A stretch of DNA of 64,000 nucleotides from Saturnia japonica (Eukaryota > Arthropoda > Insecta > Lepidoptera > Saturniidae), in NCBI GenBank assembly GCA_033032175.1, contig CM065304.1, positions 3,844,001 through 3,908,000 on the forward strand, in the 5' to 3' direction. The notes beneath the pieces are model-generated. The model saw nothing but the letters and a program-made list of their open reading frames with translations, had not been told where the DNA came from and did not search any database. Each line of letters starts with the position of its first letter. Position 1 is the stretch's first letter. Shown one piece after another: positions 43,951 to 54,886 of this stretch. The position numbers and the translations under genes were made by a program.

Positions 43951-46900
43951 TCTATTGCACAATTCGAGTGATTACGTTTAACACTGTTATTAAATGTAGA
44001 TTCGCATTAATTTTATCAAAGAAAGCTCTTGTTCTTATCAATTTAATTTTATTTAAGTTAATTAATGCAATAATTTTTGATCTTCTTATAAAATAATGTT
44101 TATTCCTAATAAAATCACAGATTTCTTATGAAGCTATTTAAAGTACTATTAGTATGAATATATTATGTTAGTGTGAATAATAAATACCTTTAGTATTAAA
44201 TATGCGTTAAATGCGCATGCAGAGCCGGGTGATTTCAATATGTGATAGGATTTTTGTTTATTGTACCTATATCTAGAATACGTTTAAATCAGTGATTACA
44301 TAGTAGAGACGAGCATGTTGCGTGTGACGTCACCGGTCAGTCGCGTCATCGCGCCGTGTGTGGTGTGTCTCGTAGCGCACATCGCGTAGATCTCCTACGT
44401 AGCAAGTTACAAGAGCAATGTAGCCTCGCGACCGCGCGGCATCCCACGCGTCATCCCGCTTCAGGCGAGCCGTTATGTCACTGCAAGCGACAGACGCAGC
44501 GTGTACCTACCAGTATCGATACACATACACGTGTGTGCGTTCTCATGCCGCGGGCGCCAAACGCGCGCACGTGTCCACTGCCCACGTCATGTTTACGTAT
44601 GCAGGGCGCGGGGTGCGGGACACAGGACGCAGTGCGGCGACGAGCCAAAGTGACAGTGCCAAAGGTATATTTTAGTACCAAAGCCAATGACCAAACCATG
44701 TCTTATTGTTTTACAGATAAAATCGTTACACTAAAAATGATCTTAAAACCAATTAGGTGGACAGTAACGGTCAAAAAAGCACAGCTTCGCGAAACTCCAT
44801 TCTGCAATATATAAAAAATGGTGGTACTTAGTACGTACGTAAAGAGTTATAAGTAGTTATTTGACGTAATAAAACAAAAATAACTTGGAAAATGTGATCT
44901 CGCGTAGATGTACCAACAAGATGATTAAGTGTTTTATTTCATTAAAATAACAATTATTTACACAATGTTAATATATTTTTTAAACAATTAAAAAAACGTG
45001 TCTTGTGTACTGCACACGCGGTAGAAATAAAACCTTCAAAAAGCAAAAGTATACACATAAACGATACTGGTGAACAATGCACCACGCTGGCTATGAAGCC
45101 TTTTCCCAATGCTTCGTAATACGCAGGTACGTAACCGTAATTCGTAATATACACAAACGTACAAAGAGAATACAGAGATAAAAGGAAACACTGTATAATG
45201 TATTAGATCTCATTCACTCGCAGGCTAATAAATCCTATAGATGTATATGTTTATCTCTTTTTAGTATCGCTTTTTCATGTCACCTCATTTCAAAGGACAA
45301 CGATACAAAAGAAGGTTTCACATTGTTGTGATTGCGCGCTAACTCTCTCATGTCACGTCGCACTTCATCTAGGTACCTTGTCTCTGGCCAGCTCTACTAA
45401 ACACGCCACGCGAAATGTAAATAATTTCAACAGATTTCTTTTAATTTTGTCGCGAAAATATTTGTTTTCATTTTAGACATTTGAATTAAAATTTGGTCTG
45501 AGCGCATTTTCAAAAAAAAAAAACAACAAAAGTTATCGATCTGTATTAACAGCAACCCGATTCTATTTTGTTTATAAACCTGGTTATCAGCATTACCAAA
45601 ATATTATCTTCAAACAATTTCCCCATCGGCTATAATTCCAAAGATGAAAAGAATGTTTCGATGCCATCCGGCGCGTTGGCGCGGGGTCGAGGGGTCGCGG
45701 GGACCGGCACACGCCGATACTTGGTTTTCTTCAAAGACTACAATATTAATACATACTAGGATGTAGAGAGCAATGAGAGCATTCACTGCTCAACATAGCC
45801 GGTTCAACGCGTCAACGCACATACTGACCTCGCTGAGAGCGCGTTATCGATTATTAATAATATTTAATTAACTTTACCTAAATACGATATCGTTGTACAC
45901 GGTCCTATACCGTACGTACGTACCTATGTGTAGACATAGGATTAACTATCCCCCCCCCCTGACCCGCCCCTCGATCGCGACATAGTACGTAGGCATTCGA
46001 AAATAAATTATGTTGTTTTGAGTTCACTTAGTATTTGTTGTTTGCACGTTCATTGTCATACTTTGTAAGAACTTACTTTTTACACTCGTTAGTTTGTCTG
46101 TACGCACGACCTACACGACTTTTAAACAAGAATGTTGCTAATTAACGGATAAAGAGGTTAAACTAAGCGATTATTAGTATTTATATATTATTATGTTTTT
46201 GCCTCTTACTGTCTTACTACAATTTTAATCTAGAACATAAATTAGAATTCGAACATGGGATATATTATAAAGTACTCACAATACTGAGTATACATTATGT
46301 AAAGAGAAGTGCTTAGGGCGCAAGGCGCAGGGCGGCTACCCCTATAGGGCATAGGTATACACGTCAATCAAGTACGTCAAGAAGGTAGGAATCAGCAAGT
46401 TATTAGTAAAGTATACATGAATATATAAAAATAAGTTAAAGGCGGCGATAGACCAGCTCGGACATAGTGCAAACCGGATGATGGAGCTGGTGCCTTACGT
46501 AGTGCGTACGTACATGTTACCTACATGAAACGAATACTATTTTTGATATCAAGTATATTTTATTGTTTAGTTTGTTAATTACTTATTAAGCTTATTGTAA
46601 ATAAAAACCTGTAAGTAATAGATTTAGTTTAATTTATTATCCATTACTCTAAGACCAGACCCCAGAAAGGTAGGTTACCTGCGCAGTAGCCGCGATGACT
46701 AGGTACCTATCGGTTGTTGACTCTAATTAACTACCACACCACTAAAAACAATCAGAGCGAAATAATGAGAGTGGTTTCAAGGTGCACGAAGACCTTCACC
46801 TAGCCTCGATGCGACCGAGTGACCCGATGTGACTCCGTGCCAGGTGTGTCGTCACCGGTCACGGATCCGACACACCAGTGCCAGTTAAGCAGTGCAGTGC

Positions 46901-48746
46901 ATCTAGGCGCGTACCTATTTACCAACCGAGGGCCGCGTCTCATCACTTATTTAAATCTTGTTAAGGGCTGAGCGAAACTCTTCTGCTTTTTAATGTTATT
47001 CTAGAGTTGACTGTTTTCACTAGAATAAATACTTTGTTCAGCGAGACTTAAAACAACACAATATGTTTTTAAAAAGCACATATCTACATGCGTTGATATT
47101 TTATATACTTAACATACTTCGTTTTTAATATAATAATATCTTAGCGTACATGGGTAAAACGCCTCAATACACCATGAACACACATGCCCTATATTTGACA
47201 TCACTCACATAATATCATACGTGTAAAATTTATGAAAATATGATGTGAATGTGATGTCAAACTAAAGTAACGTGATAACTGGGCAAGTACAAGAAAATAT
47301 AATTGAAACGTATCTAACAAATAAAATGTTGCATGGAGTCAAATAGTTCTTAACTCGTCAGAAAGATCCTAGGCTCGGCCTCGACATTCTAACAGAACCT
47401 ACTACTGTACCTACACTAACGTGTACATGGAACCTCGAGGTCGCAGTCGAACCTACACTGTAACTATCTAAATATCTACCTATACAACTCTTGTCGTATA
47501 AAAATCATTATTATTGAGTCTTTTAAATATGTAGACCTTCTTATGAAGGTTAAATTGATTTTCTTAAATTTTGTTATTAAATTCCATTATTTGTGTTATT
47601 CTTATACCAATGTTAAAATATTTTTCAGGTTTATTTTGAAACCAGACGTGTAGTACATTGTTACACAAGACAAATGTGTAAGTAATGACTGAATGACTTA
47701 TCCTGAGTTGAACACTGTTTCTTAATTAATAATGGGAGAAATAAGATAAATATTAACAAGAAATAAGTATTTTATTAAAGGCCTGCGTATTCATCAAAGC
47801 TTATCGCAGTGTTTCAAATCGAATGTTAGTGTCATCTTTATTCTGATACAGAATATATCACAAAGACGGAATTGTTACTTTCAAACAGTTCATTGAATAT
47901 CATAATGAATCCACTTCCTGACGAACACTCGTAATATCTATGTCTCGTTTTTGTTTGTACGCGTGCGTTTGTCTCGTTGTGTTATCACTACTGTCAGGCA
48001 TTGGGTAGAGTCGTACAGTACAGCCATTAATATAATACAGGCCACGGCCGTACAGGCGCCTAATTCGAAACACCACCACATGAACGCATCATTTATTTGC
48101 AAAAAAAAAAAATATTTGCGACAGCATTACCAACAAATTTACGTGCTATCATATTCTTTGTATAGGACTTTTTCATTTCTTGTACTGGCAATTGCGATTG
48201 TTTTAACAATTAAATTAATTTGTGTAACTCTTAAGACTCGAAGAATGTTAAGTATGAGGGTGGTTGTATATAGAAGTAGAGAAGACCGAAGAAGGTATGG
48301 ATGAATTGTGTGAAGAATGATATGCGTACAAAAGGTGTGAATACTGAGAGGATATTTGATAGAGTACAGTGGAAGAAGGAAACATGTTGTACCTACTGCC
48401 GACAATACTAAGCGTACTTTAAGGGGGTAAGAAGACTCATTATGTTAATTGAATAGAAAACACAAAAATAAATTACCTATATAGTATTTTCATCTATAAA
48501 AATAATAATATAAATAAAACGGGTGATTACATGTAGAGATATTTTTCATTGTCATTAGCTAGACTGGAGTGCTAGATTTAGGTACTCGTACAAGGTTTTT
48601 TGTATGGAAATTACCTGTGTTTTAAAATTAACTCAAGTACCTCTCTCTACGGATAGCAATCATCATAATATCAAACAACAAATACGATTTAATTTCAGAT
48701 CATTTTCGTAATGAAAATAATATTTTTCTTTAGTTTTATTATAAAA
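43951..48746. other. intergenic stretch between Ae2 and Abl, with a GC-rich island at 44300-44680
   Basis: No conserved protein is recognised in 4.8 kb. The island at 44300-44680 has a palindromic CRE, TGACGTCA, at 44325-44332. An open frame over it (44356-44814) has no recognisable domain. A C9-10 run occurs near 45950 and smaller GC-rich patches near 45665-45720 and 46790-46910. The rest is AT-rich. Confidence 0.45.
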
Positions 48747-49018
48747 CTAGCTGTGCCCCACGGTTTCACCCGTACTAATTTTATACAACAAACATCGCTA
48801 ACGCACCCATGTAGGCAATTTTTTATGCATTATGTAAAACTATCGACATTTTTATGAGGAATAAATTAATTTTTCAAATTATAATATAGCCTATGTTACC
48901 CGCTGATACTGTAGCTTTATATTGGAAAGAATTTTTAAAATCGGTCCAATAGTTTTTGAATTTATCCATTACAAACAAGAAACAAATCTTTCCTCTATAT
49001 AATATTAGTATAAGTAGA
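48747..49018 (-). mobile_element. Helitron-like family B relative, short (272 bp)
   Basis: The - strand starts A|TCTACTTATACTAATATTAT and ends GGGGCACAGCTAG|T. It contains AAAATCGGTCCAATAG-type sequence and the GGTGCGTTAGCG block. Intact termini, internally deleted. Confidence 0.7.
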
Positions 49019-49639
49019 TTGCTGAGCGTGACACTTAGGTATAGTGGCGGGGTGTGGGGTGCAGTGCGGGGCGGGTTGGTTCGGCTTACCACCAAGTGCC
49101 TCTTTAATGTATAAATAAATAAGTAGGAAGCACACCTGGTACCAGCTGCTCTATCTACTATTTAATATGATCTTGGACACAGGAAATATTATTGTAAAAA
49201 TAGTTCGGTGTTTAACTTGATATTTTGCCAAATAGCAGTATATTGAGCACACAAGTGCAGTTTCCGCTTCGTATCCTCTCCATCTTTAACAACTTACGAG
49301 TTGTTTAGACAATTAGACAAATATAGTACAACTGTTGATGTCTTGGTGTTTGTTTGTTAATCGGCAATACGTTGGATGACTTGCGTGTCGTGAGTTGGCA
49401 TGGCGCAAGGCGCGTCGCTGCGGCGTGCTCCTTAAACCCCTGTACTAACATTCCCGTTGGCAAAACACCTTTGCCCACCAGGCCACACATTTACAGGATA
49501 ATATTATTGATTATTTATTATTAAATGAAAGTTGGTTAAGAATTAATTTTAAAAAAAATCTTGGATTTTTTTACCATTTATATAAGTTTCTTAGAATTTC
49601 TTATAGTCTATGAAATGACCAATTACATAAGTTTTATAT

Positions 49640-50060
49640 AGTATTATGTGTGCCTCACTGTTTCATCCTATGGTTTACACCCGTGTTAACTTTTTCTAAA
49701 AAAAAACGCACCGTATGCGCTGCGCGTCCAACGCACCCGAGTAGCCTATCATCATAATGAAATTGAACTCACTTCCCGCAAGTACAATTTATTTTAAATA
49801 TCCATTATCTCCCAAACTATGTGTCAAAATAGCATACTATAACAAGCAAAATTTTATTAAATAAAATTGTCTTTTTAATTAAATAACTTTTGTTCGTAAG
49901 CATTAAAATGCCATGTCAAAAACAATGCTCATAAATCACTTTTTAATATTTAAGAAATTTTTGTCACAATATACCTTATTATAGCTTATGTATAAGAGAT
50001 AGGAACATGCTATCGCGGACTTCTTTTTTAGATATGCTAAGGACCAATATAATTTTGGAA
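49640..50060 (-). mobile_element. Helitron-like family B, copy with decayed ends
   Basis: The reverse complement shares GGTGCGTTGGACGCG, ATTTTGACACATAGTTTG and the CTCTTATACATAAGC-type block with the 29399 copy. Neither terminus is intact. Confidence 0.5.
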
Positions 50061-50639
50061 TCATACTTTGGTTACAATTACACTAAAAAAACAACTTTGA
50101 CCACCGATGGCCTGACATGCGAGGTATTGTAGTCATCATGACAATGAATGTGAACACCTTTACAGCACTTGTCGCACAAATAACCTTCTGCTGAATCGAT
50201 CGGAAACAGTTGGGAAATTGGCGTTTTGTTGAACTGGTCAATTTGATATCAAATATCCAGCGTTCGGTTAGAAATTCAGAGACAATTGCCAAAGAGATCG
50301 GAATGGAGTATTATAATCCTTCGTCTGAGATTGTCGACAATCATAAAGGAAACTCCAGGTACAACCACGAATGCGCTGATGCTGTTAGCAAACAGCAATC
50401 TACGTTCGCGATTGGATCAGGGGTCGCATGAACAAGGATCTAAATATAAATCTGTTTAAAGCAGTATACACCAATGCCAACAGAGACTGCAAGAGGAACC
50501 TATGCTAAAGCGGATGCCCACCACATTTCGCAGATAGGTCGCGATTTTGTAGGTCATCCGACTAATAGTAGAGTCTACCGGAGTTTGGCCAAGCCGCGCA
50601 AGCTAATTTCTGTCGTCTTTAATTACCTCTGCTGAGATA
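50061..50639. other. no recognised gene
   Basis: The - strand around 50110-50200 has a short Cys/His-rich reading (LCDKCCKGVHIHCHDDY) that recalls the C-terminal Cys-rich region of piggyBac-like transposases. Too short and isolated to call. Confidence 0.3.
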
Positions 50640-51090
50640 TTCTGATGGGCCACTGGCCCATGAGCCGCAGGAGAAGGCTACACTACTTGTTAATCTCTTT
50701 GCGGCTAACTCTCGGTACGACGATTGCAACGCACAACCGCCTATTTTACCCAACTGCGGTGGAACATAGCGAGTGTTTTGAAGAGCTGTTCAACCCAATC
50801 CCCACGTCTACCTTTGAGCTCCAGAGCCACAGCTTTACGGTAACCTCCATCTCGGCACGAACAAAAAAGCTTGATACGTCTTATCTTTACCGTTCTGTGA
50901 AGCTGTGGAACTATCCCCCAGCTGACGTGTTCCCTTCTTCCTATAGCATGGAGTCTTTTAAGCATAACGTGAAGATATATTTGAGCAGGCCGACATCACA
51001 GCGACAACTGATGATGGATTTTACATCTCACGGTAGTCTCAGATGTTATTGGATTATACTGTACTCACCATCAGGTACAGTGTAGTCAGT
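50640..51090 (+). pseudogene. LINE 3' end (Jockey-superfamily-like)
   Basis: The open frame 50645-51085 has the post-reverse-transcriptase signature of the LINE at 16186: FEELFNPIP, an RTKKLDTSYLYRSVKLWN segment, and DVFPSSYSMESFKHNVKIYL. It ends near the tail CTCACCATCAGGTACAG. The 5' part is missing. Confidence 0.7.
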
Positions 51091-51785
51091 TTGACGTGCG
51101 CTACAATCAAACAAAAATTATAATAATAGAATGCTGTTTCCGTGTGAGGTGTTCAGAAATTTTTTGTAGATCGAATGATGTGCATAGTATGGAAGGATTC
51201 TTTTCACGAATTTCACAATGACATTCCAACCTTTTCTTAGAAGCCTCTTTATTTTTTATAAATAAATTTTCATTCTTTGATTTAACTTGTCCTTGCCATC
51301 ATATTTTAAACGTTTAACGCATTTAACTTTTTTTGGCAAGTGAAAATCAATGTTAAAACCTTTACCGAATATTCCTCTAAAAATTTCACGGTTTGCAAAT
51401 GACTGGTGTGCCCGCGCCTCATGGTGAGGTATTTATACCCACGTAGCTCAAAAACGCAAGCGCCGAAATTCTATTGTTTGAACTGGCAAGGCGAAATTAA
51501 CTAGTATAATATTCTCAGTGGTTTAACGTACACACGTAGGATCATTCTGAGTAAAGTATAATGATTTATTAACCCAACTTAAATAATTAATACGTTTGTA
51601 CCAACACGTTTAGAAGCTAATGATTGCGGAAAAAAGTTGAAATGACATTCCATGGCAAGTTTTGATTTCAGTAGTAAATAATCTAAACGACTCTTGCTGG
51701 TTGAATTCGATGGAGCGTGAATGGTTTAAGCGAAACGTTTTATTTCATTTAGGTGCAGGAGAAATGATTTAAGTGACATCTCTAT

Positions 51786-52389
51786 TAGAGATGAAATGGA
51801 TAGTGGTTTGGCCGGATACCGGACATTCGGCCCTTTATCGCGTTACATGCCGTGATCAGTTTGATTTGAATATTGGTGCGGTGAACTAGATCGGAAATAT
51901 TCGGGCGCGTTCGGGTGTTATCGCACTTGAGCGGAGATCGGGATGACTCGGGGCGTTCGAGCGTTATCGCGCGTATCAGTTTGCATTTGTTTCTCAGTTC
52001 GTTTGTTATTCCATTGTCAGTTAACTTCAATCAGTACTCGCAGTTGTCAAGGTTTGTTAGAATTCATCTTTCAGCATCTGGCAGTAGTGTTTACAACGAA
52101 AGACTATTTTCAGAAGCCAGTCTGGTATACGATGTCAAGCAGAGTCGCCTCTTATCAATAAATGCGGAAAATTTGGTATTCGTTCACCACAATTGCTACT
52201 TGTTCATTTTGAGTACTAAACTAATTAATAAAACAAACACATTTTTGACGTGCGATTATACAAATAAACGGTTTCCATAACTTATTGTGGTATAATTTGC
52301 CTTGTGTAAAATAATGACAAATAGTTAAATTTTACTATCCGGAATCCGCCCGGATACCGGATAGTTACCGGATATCCGTTTCATCTCTA
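51786..52389 (+). mobile_element. nonautonomous hAT element with perfect 8-bp target duplication
   Basis: The ends TAGAGATGAAATGGATA (51786) and TATCCGTTTCATCTCTA (ending 52389) are inverted repeats. They are flanked on both sides by ATCTCTAT (51778-51785 and 52390-52397), the 8-bp duplication expected of hAT. CCGGATA-rich subterminal sequence lies at both ends. Inside, 52035-52215 encodes the C-terminal hAT dimerisation domain. The catalytic core is deleted, so this 604-bp copy would need a helper. Confidence 0.9.
52035..52215 (+). pseudogene. hAT transposase dimerisation domain remnant
   Basis: It reads SRFVRIHLSASGSSVYNERL followed by FSEASLVYDVKQSRL and ENLVFVHHN, matching the hAT C-terminal domain (P/S-S-x-x-E/R-x-F-S motif and LxxENxxxLxFxxxN). 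No upstream transposase remains. Confidence 0.8.
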
Positions 52390-52397
52390 ATCTCTAT

Positions 52398-53216
52398 CGT
52401 CATTTTGTGTAAAACAATGTTTCAACTGACTTTGCCGTAGCTATGTAGAGTCAGAAAAAGCGCTCCAAATGCCTTCGAAGAGTAGAATTGGGAAAGCATA
52501 CACAGTTTAAGCGGAAACTTATCAAAAATACATCCAAATATATATATATAAGCCAATATCGCCCTGGATGACCCTTAATATAAATAGCCTTTTACCTGTC
52601 GATATGTTTAAATATATATATTCTGAATCGCTTTTGATGACATTTTGTATACGGGTTTCTTTATTGATAGGATTGATAAATAACACTACAAAAGAAAATA
52701 ATGACATCGTTACGAGCTAGTATACAATAAAGGTGATGAAAACATTAATTATCGAATAACTCAAAAGGCTATTATGAGAGATTAAATTACCGGCTAGTGT
52801 GTTCCCGCATCGAGTCCTGCAAGCGTAATATGAAGAGAGACATTTATGCAGGCCGGCGTGACAGCGGTGTCCACCGTTCATTTAGATCTCTCGGTGGTCA
52901 CCATCGTGTTTCAATTGTACTGTGCTTACCATCAGAGGCAGCAAAGTCAATGTGCCGAACCATTATAAAAAAAGTAATAATATGTTGCTAGGAACAATTT
53001 TTATGTATTTAGGTATAAGAGAAGCACATTAGCCGCCACTCCAACACGTGTGAAAATACTTCAGTGTCGAGATACACTCTTCCCAGCGCACCTATTAATT
53101 TATTATGTTAAATAAAAACATCAGAATAGCATAGATTTAACGTTTATTTTATTATCATGTGCAATCAACACGTATCTTTGGATTTTATTACACGGAACTT
53201 CTTGCGAAGAGTAAAC
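52398..53216. other. intergenic, with a LINE 3' tail at 52797-52960
   Basis: The segment 52797-52960 ends TACTGTGCTTACCATCAGAGGCAG, close to the tail of the 51.09-kb LINE, and is a 5'-truncated copy. A (TA)n run occurs at about 52541-52550. No gene. Confidence 0.5.
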
Positions 53217-53285
53217 CGAGTCCGAGCCCGAGCCCGAGCCGAGCCGAGCCGAGCCGAGCCGAGCCCAGTCGAGCCGAACCGAACT
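53217..53285. repeat. GAGCC pentanucleotide minisatellite
   Basis: Tandem GAGCC/GAGCCC units with a few variants, about 12 copies. Confidence 0.85.
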
Positions 53286-54653
53286 GTGCCGGGTCAAGAA
53301 AAGTCAAGCATGATCGGGCGGCGCGTACTGCGGCATATGGCACCGCTCGGTTCGAACTCGTTTATATGACAATCAGTTTAAAAGTTACATTTAAAAAAGG
53401 TCATAAGCATCAATAACTATTTCTTTTAGACAAGTGTTTTCAGAGTAAATAGATCATACACTATATACGAGTTGAACGGTGGGCGGAGCATGAGCGAGGA
53501 GGAGGCGGGGCCTCCGAGAGCTTCCCAAACGCTCCGCCCACTGATAGAAGCCACCGAGTATAGTTCTCGTTTTAAGATACAAAATCCTTAAAATTAACAT
53601 CATTCTTAATATTATTAAGATATAATAATGGATTGTACGCAAATACATGTTAAAATACAAAGTTAAAACATAATATATAATATGCATATATTATCGTATC
53701 GAAAGAGACTAGCATCCTTAATGAAAGAGAGAGCGAGCAGGAGCGCACTCGGCTCGTATAGCTCTGTCCCGCTCTCGTACGTCACCGCAGTCACGATACA
53801 CATGAACGTAGTGCTCTCTAACAGCAAACCATTTCGTTATAATTACGAGGGGCAGTTCACTTCTATTATGTATTGTGTACCACTGGACTAGGTTTATACT
53901 GATTTCAAATTTATCACAAATGGGTACCGGTCGGACCCAACAATGCGCCTAACAAGGCACCACACAGGCCCTTAGTGCTAGTTTACATTCTGTTCGTAAA
54001 ACGTCTTTGTTACATAGAAATGTGTTGCACTATAATTTCTTAGTAATCACTAAGATAACACACATCGATAACAATTTCACGCCTTGTTAAAGAGAGTAGA
54101 CCACAGCGTGATAGCGCGGAACTAAAATGTCCAAATAAAAACAATTGAAATAGGTAAGTACCTAGAGCTGGTCAACAGGTCCACTGCTAATTATACATAA
54201 ATATATGAGTTAAGTGAGGGCCTCTGTATCCAGTGGTGTCTACCGTTGCGTATCCCTATACGCTACCCGCACACACGCACGCACCAGAACGTAGGAACAC
54301 GAACGCACGCGCACGCACGCATCAACTATATCATAACACAGTAACTGTAGAGTATTCAATGGGCACTGTCGCGCTATATATATAGTAGTATAGTACATAA
54401 TTACTAATATACAGTGTCGCGGTCGCAGTCGCAGTCGCAGTCACACCTACATACATACACTATCTGTTAAGTAGCGAAACCAAAAGGAATGTTGGTGAAA
54501 GCGCGCACGCCCCCCTCCCACCTCGTCGGAGTCTACCCGACACGACACGACCCGACTACCCTGGCTATATACACTACGTTAGTGTACTCAAGATTCACTA
54601 CACACAATTTTCTTTCCTACGAAACTTATTATTTGGCACTTGTCAAATAAATA
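53286..54653. other. intergenic region downstream of Abl
   Basis: It contains an 11-bp inverted repeat GTGGGCGGAGC/GCTCCGCCCAC (53479-53489, 53531-53541), CGCACGCA-rich sequence near 54260-54330 and a GTCGCAGTCGCAGTCGC hexamer run near 54415-54440. No conserved gene. Confidence 0.5.
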
Positions 54654-54659
54654 TTTATT
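54654..54659 (-). terminator. Abl polyadenylation signal
   Basis: AATAAA on the - strand, 224 nt after the Abl stop codon, the first canonical signal in the terminal exon. It implies a short 3' UTR ending near 54630-54640. Confidence 0.65.
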
Positions 54660-54886
54660 TCATTACAATACTATTAGAGTTTATAAGTCGAAGAAATTAT
54701 AACAGAAGCACTCTTCGCCCGATATGACACTCTGGATGTCAGCTTCCGTCTCCAGAACGATGGGTGGGGTAGGGGCAGCGGGCGCGGAGCGCGAGGCGTG
54801 AGGCATGTACTCGGCAGAAATACCTAGAGTCTTGCCAGCCGGGAGAATGGCAGGGGCGGGGCGATTGCAAGCATCCTCGTGTTTAT
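54654..54886 (-). CDS. Abl: Abl terminal exon: one base, stop codon and 3' UTR
   Basis: Only the first base, A54886, is coding. It completes AGA (Arg762) and the stop TAA at 54885-54883 follows. The remainder, to the AATAAA at 54659-54654, is 3' UTR. It also holds an unrelated 67-codon open frame in another phase (54884-54684). Confidence 0.8.

Noticed and set aside
44356..44814. 152-codon open frame over the GC-rich island
   Set aside because: No recognisable domain, no convincing splice context, and open frames of this size are expected in GC-rich sequence.
50110..50200. Cys/His-rich stretch resembling the end of a piggyBac-like transposase
   Set aside because: About 20 residues, no flanking transposase and no TTAA ends found.
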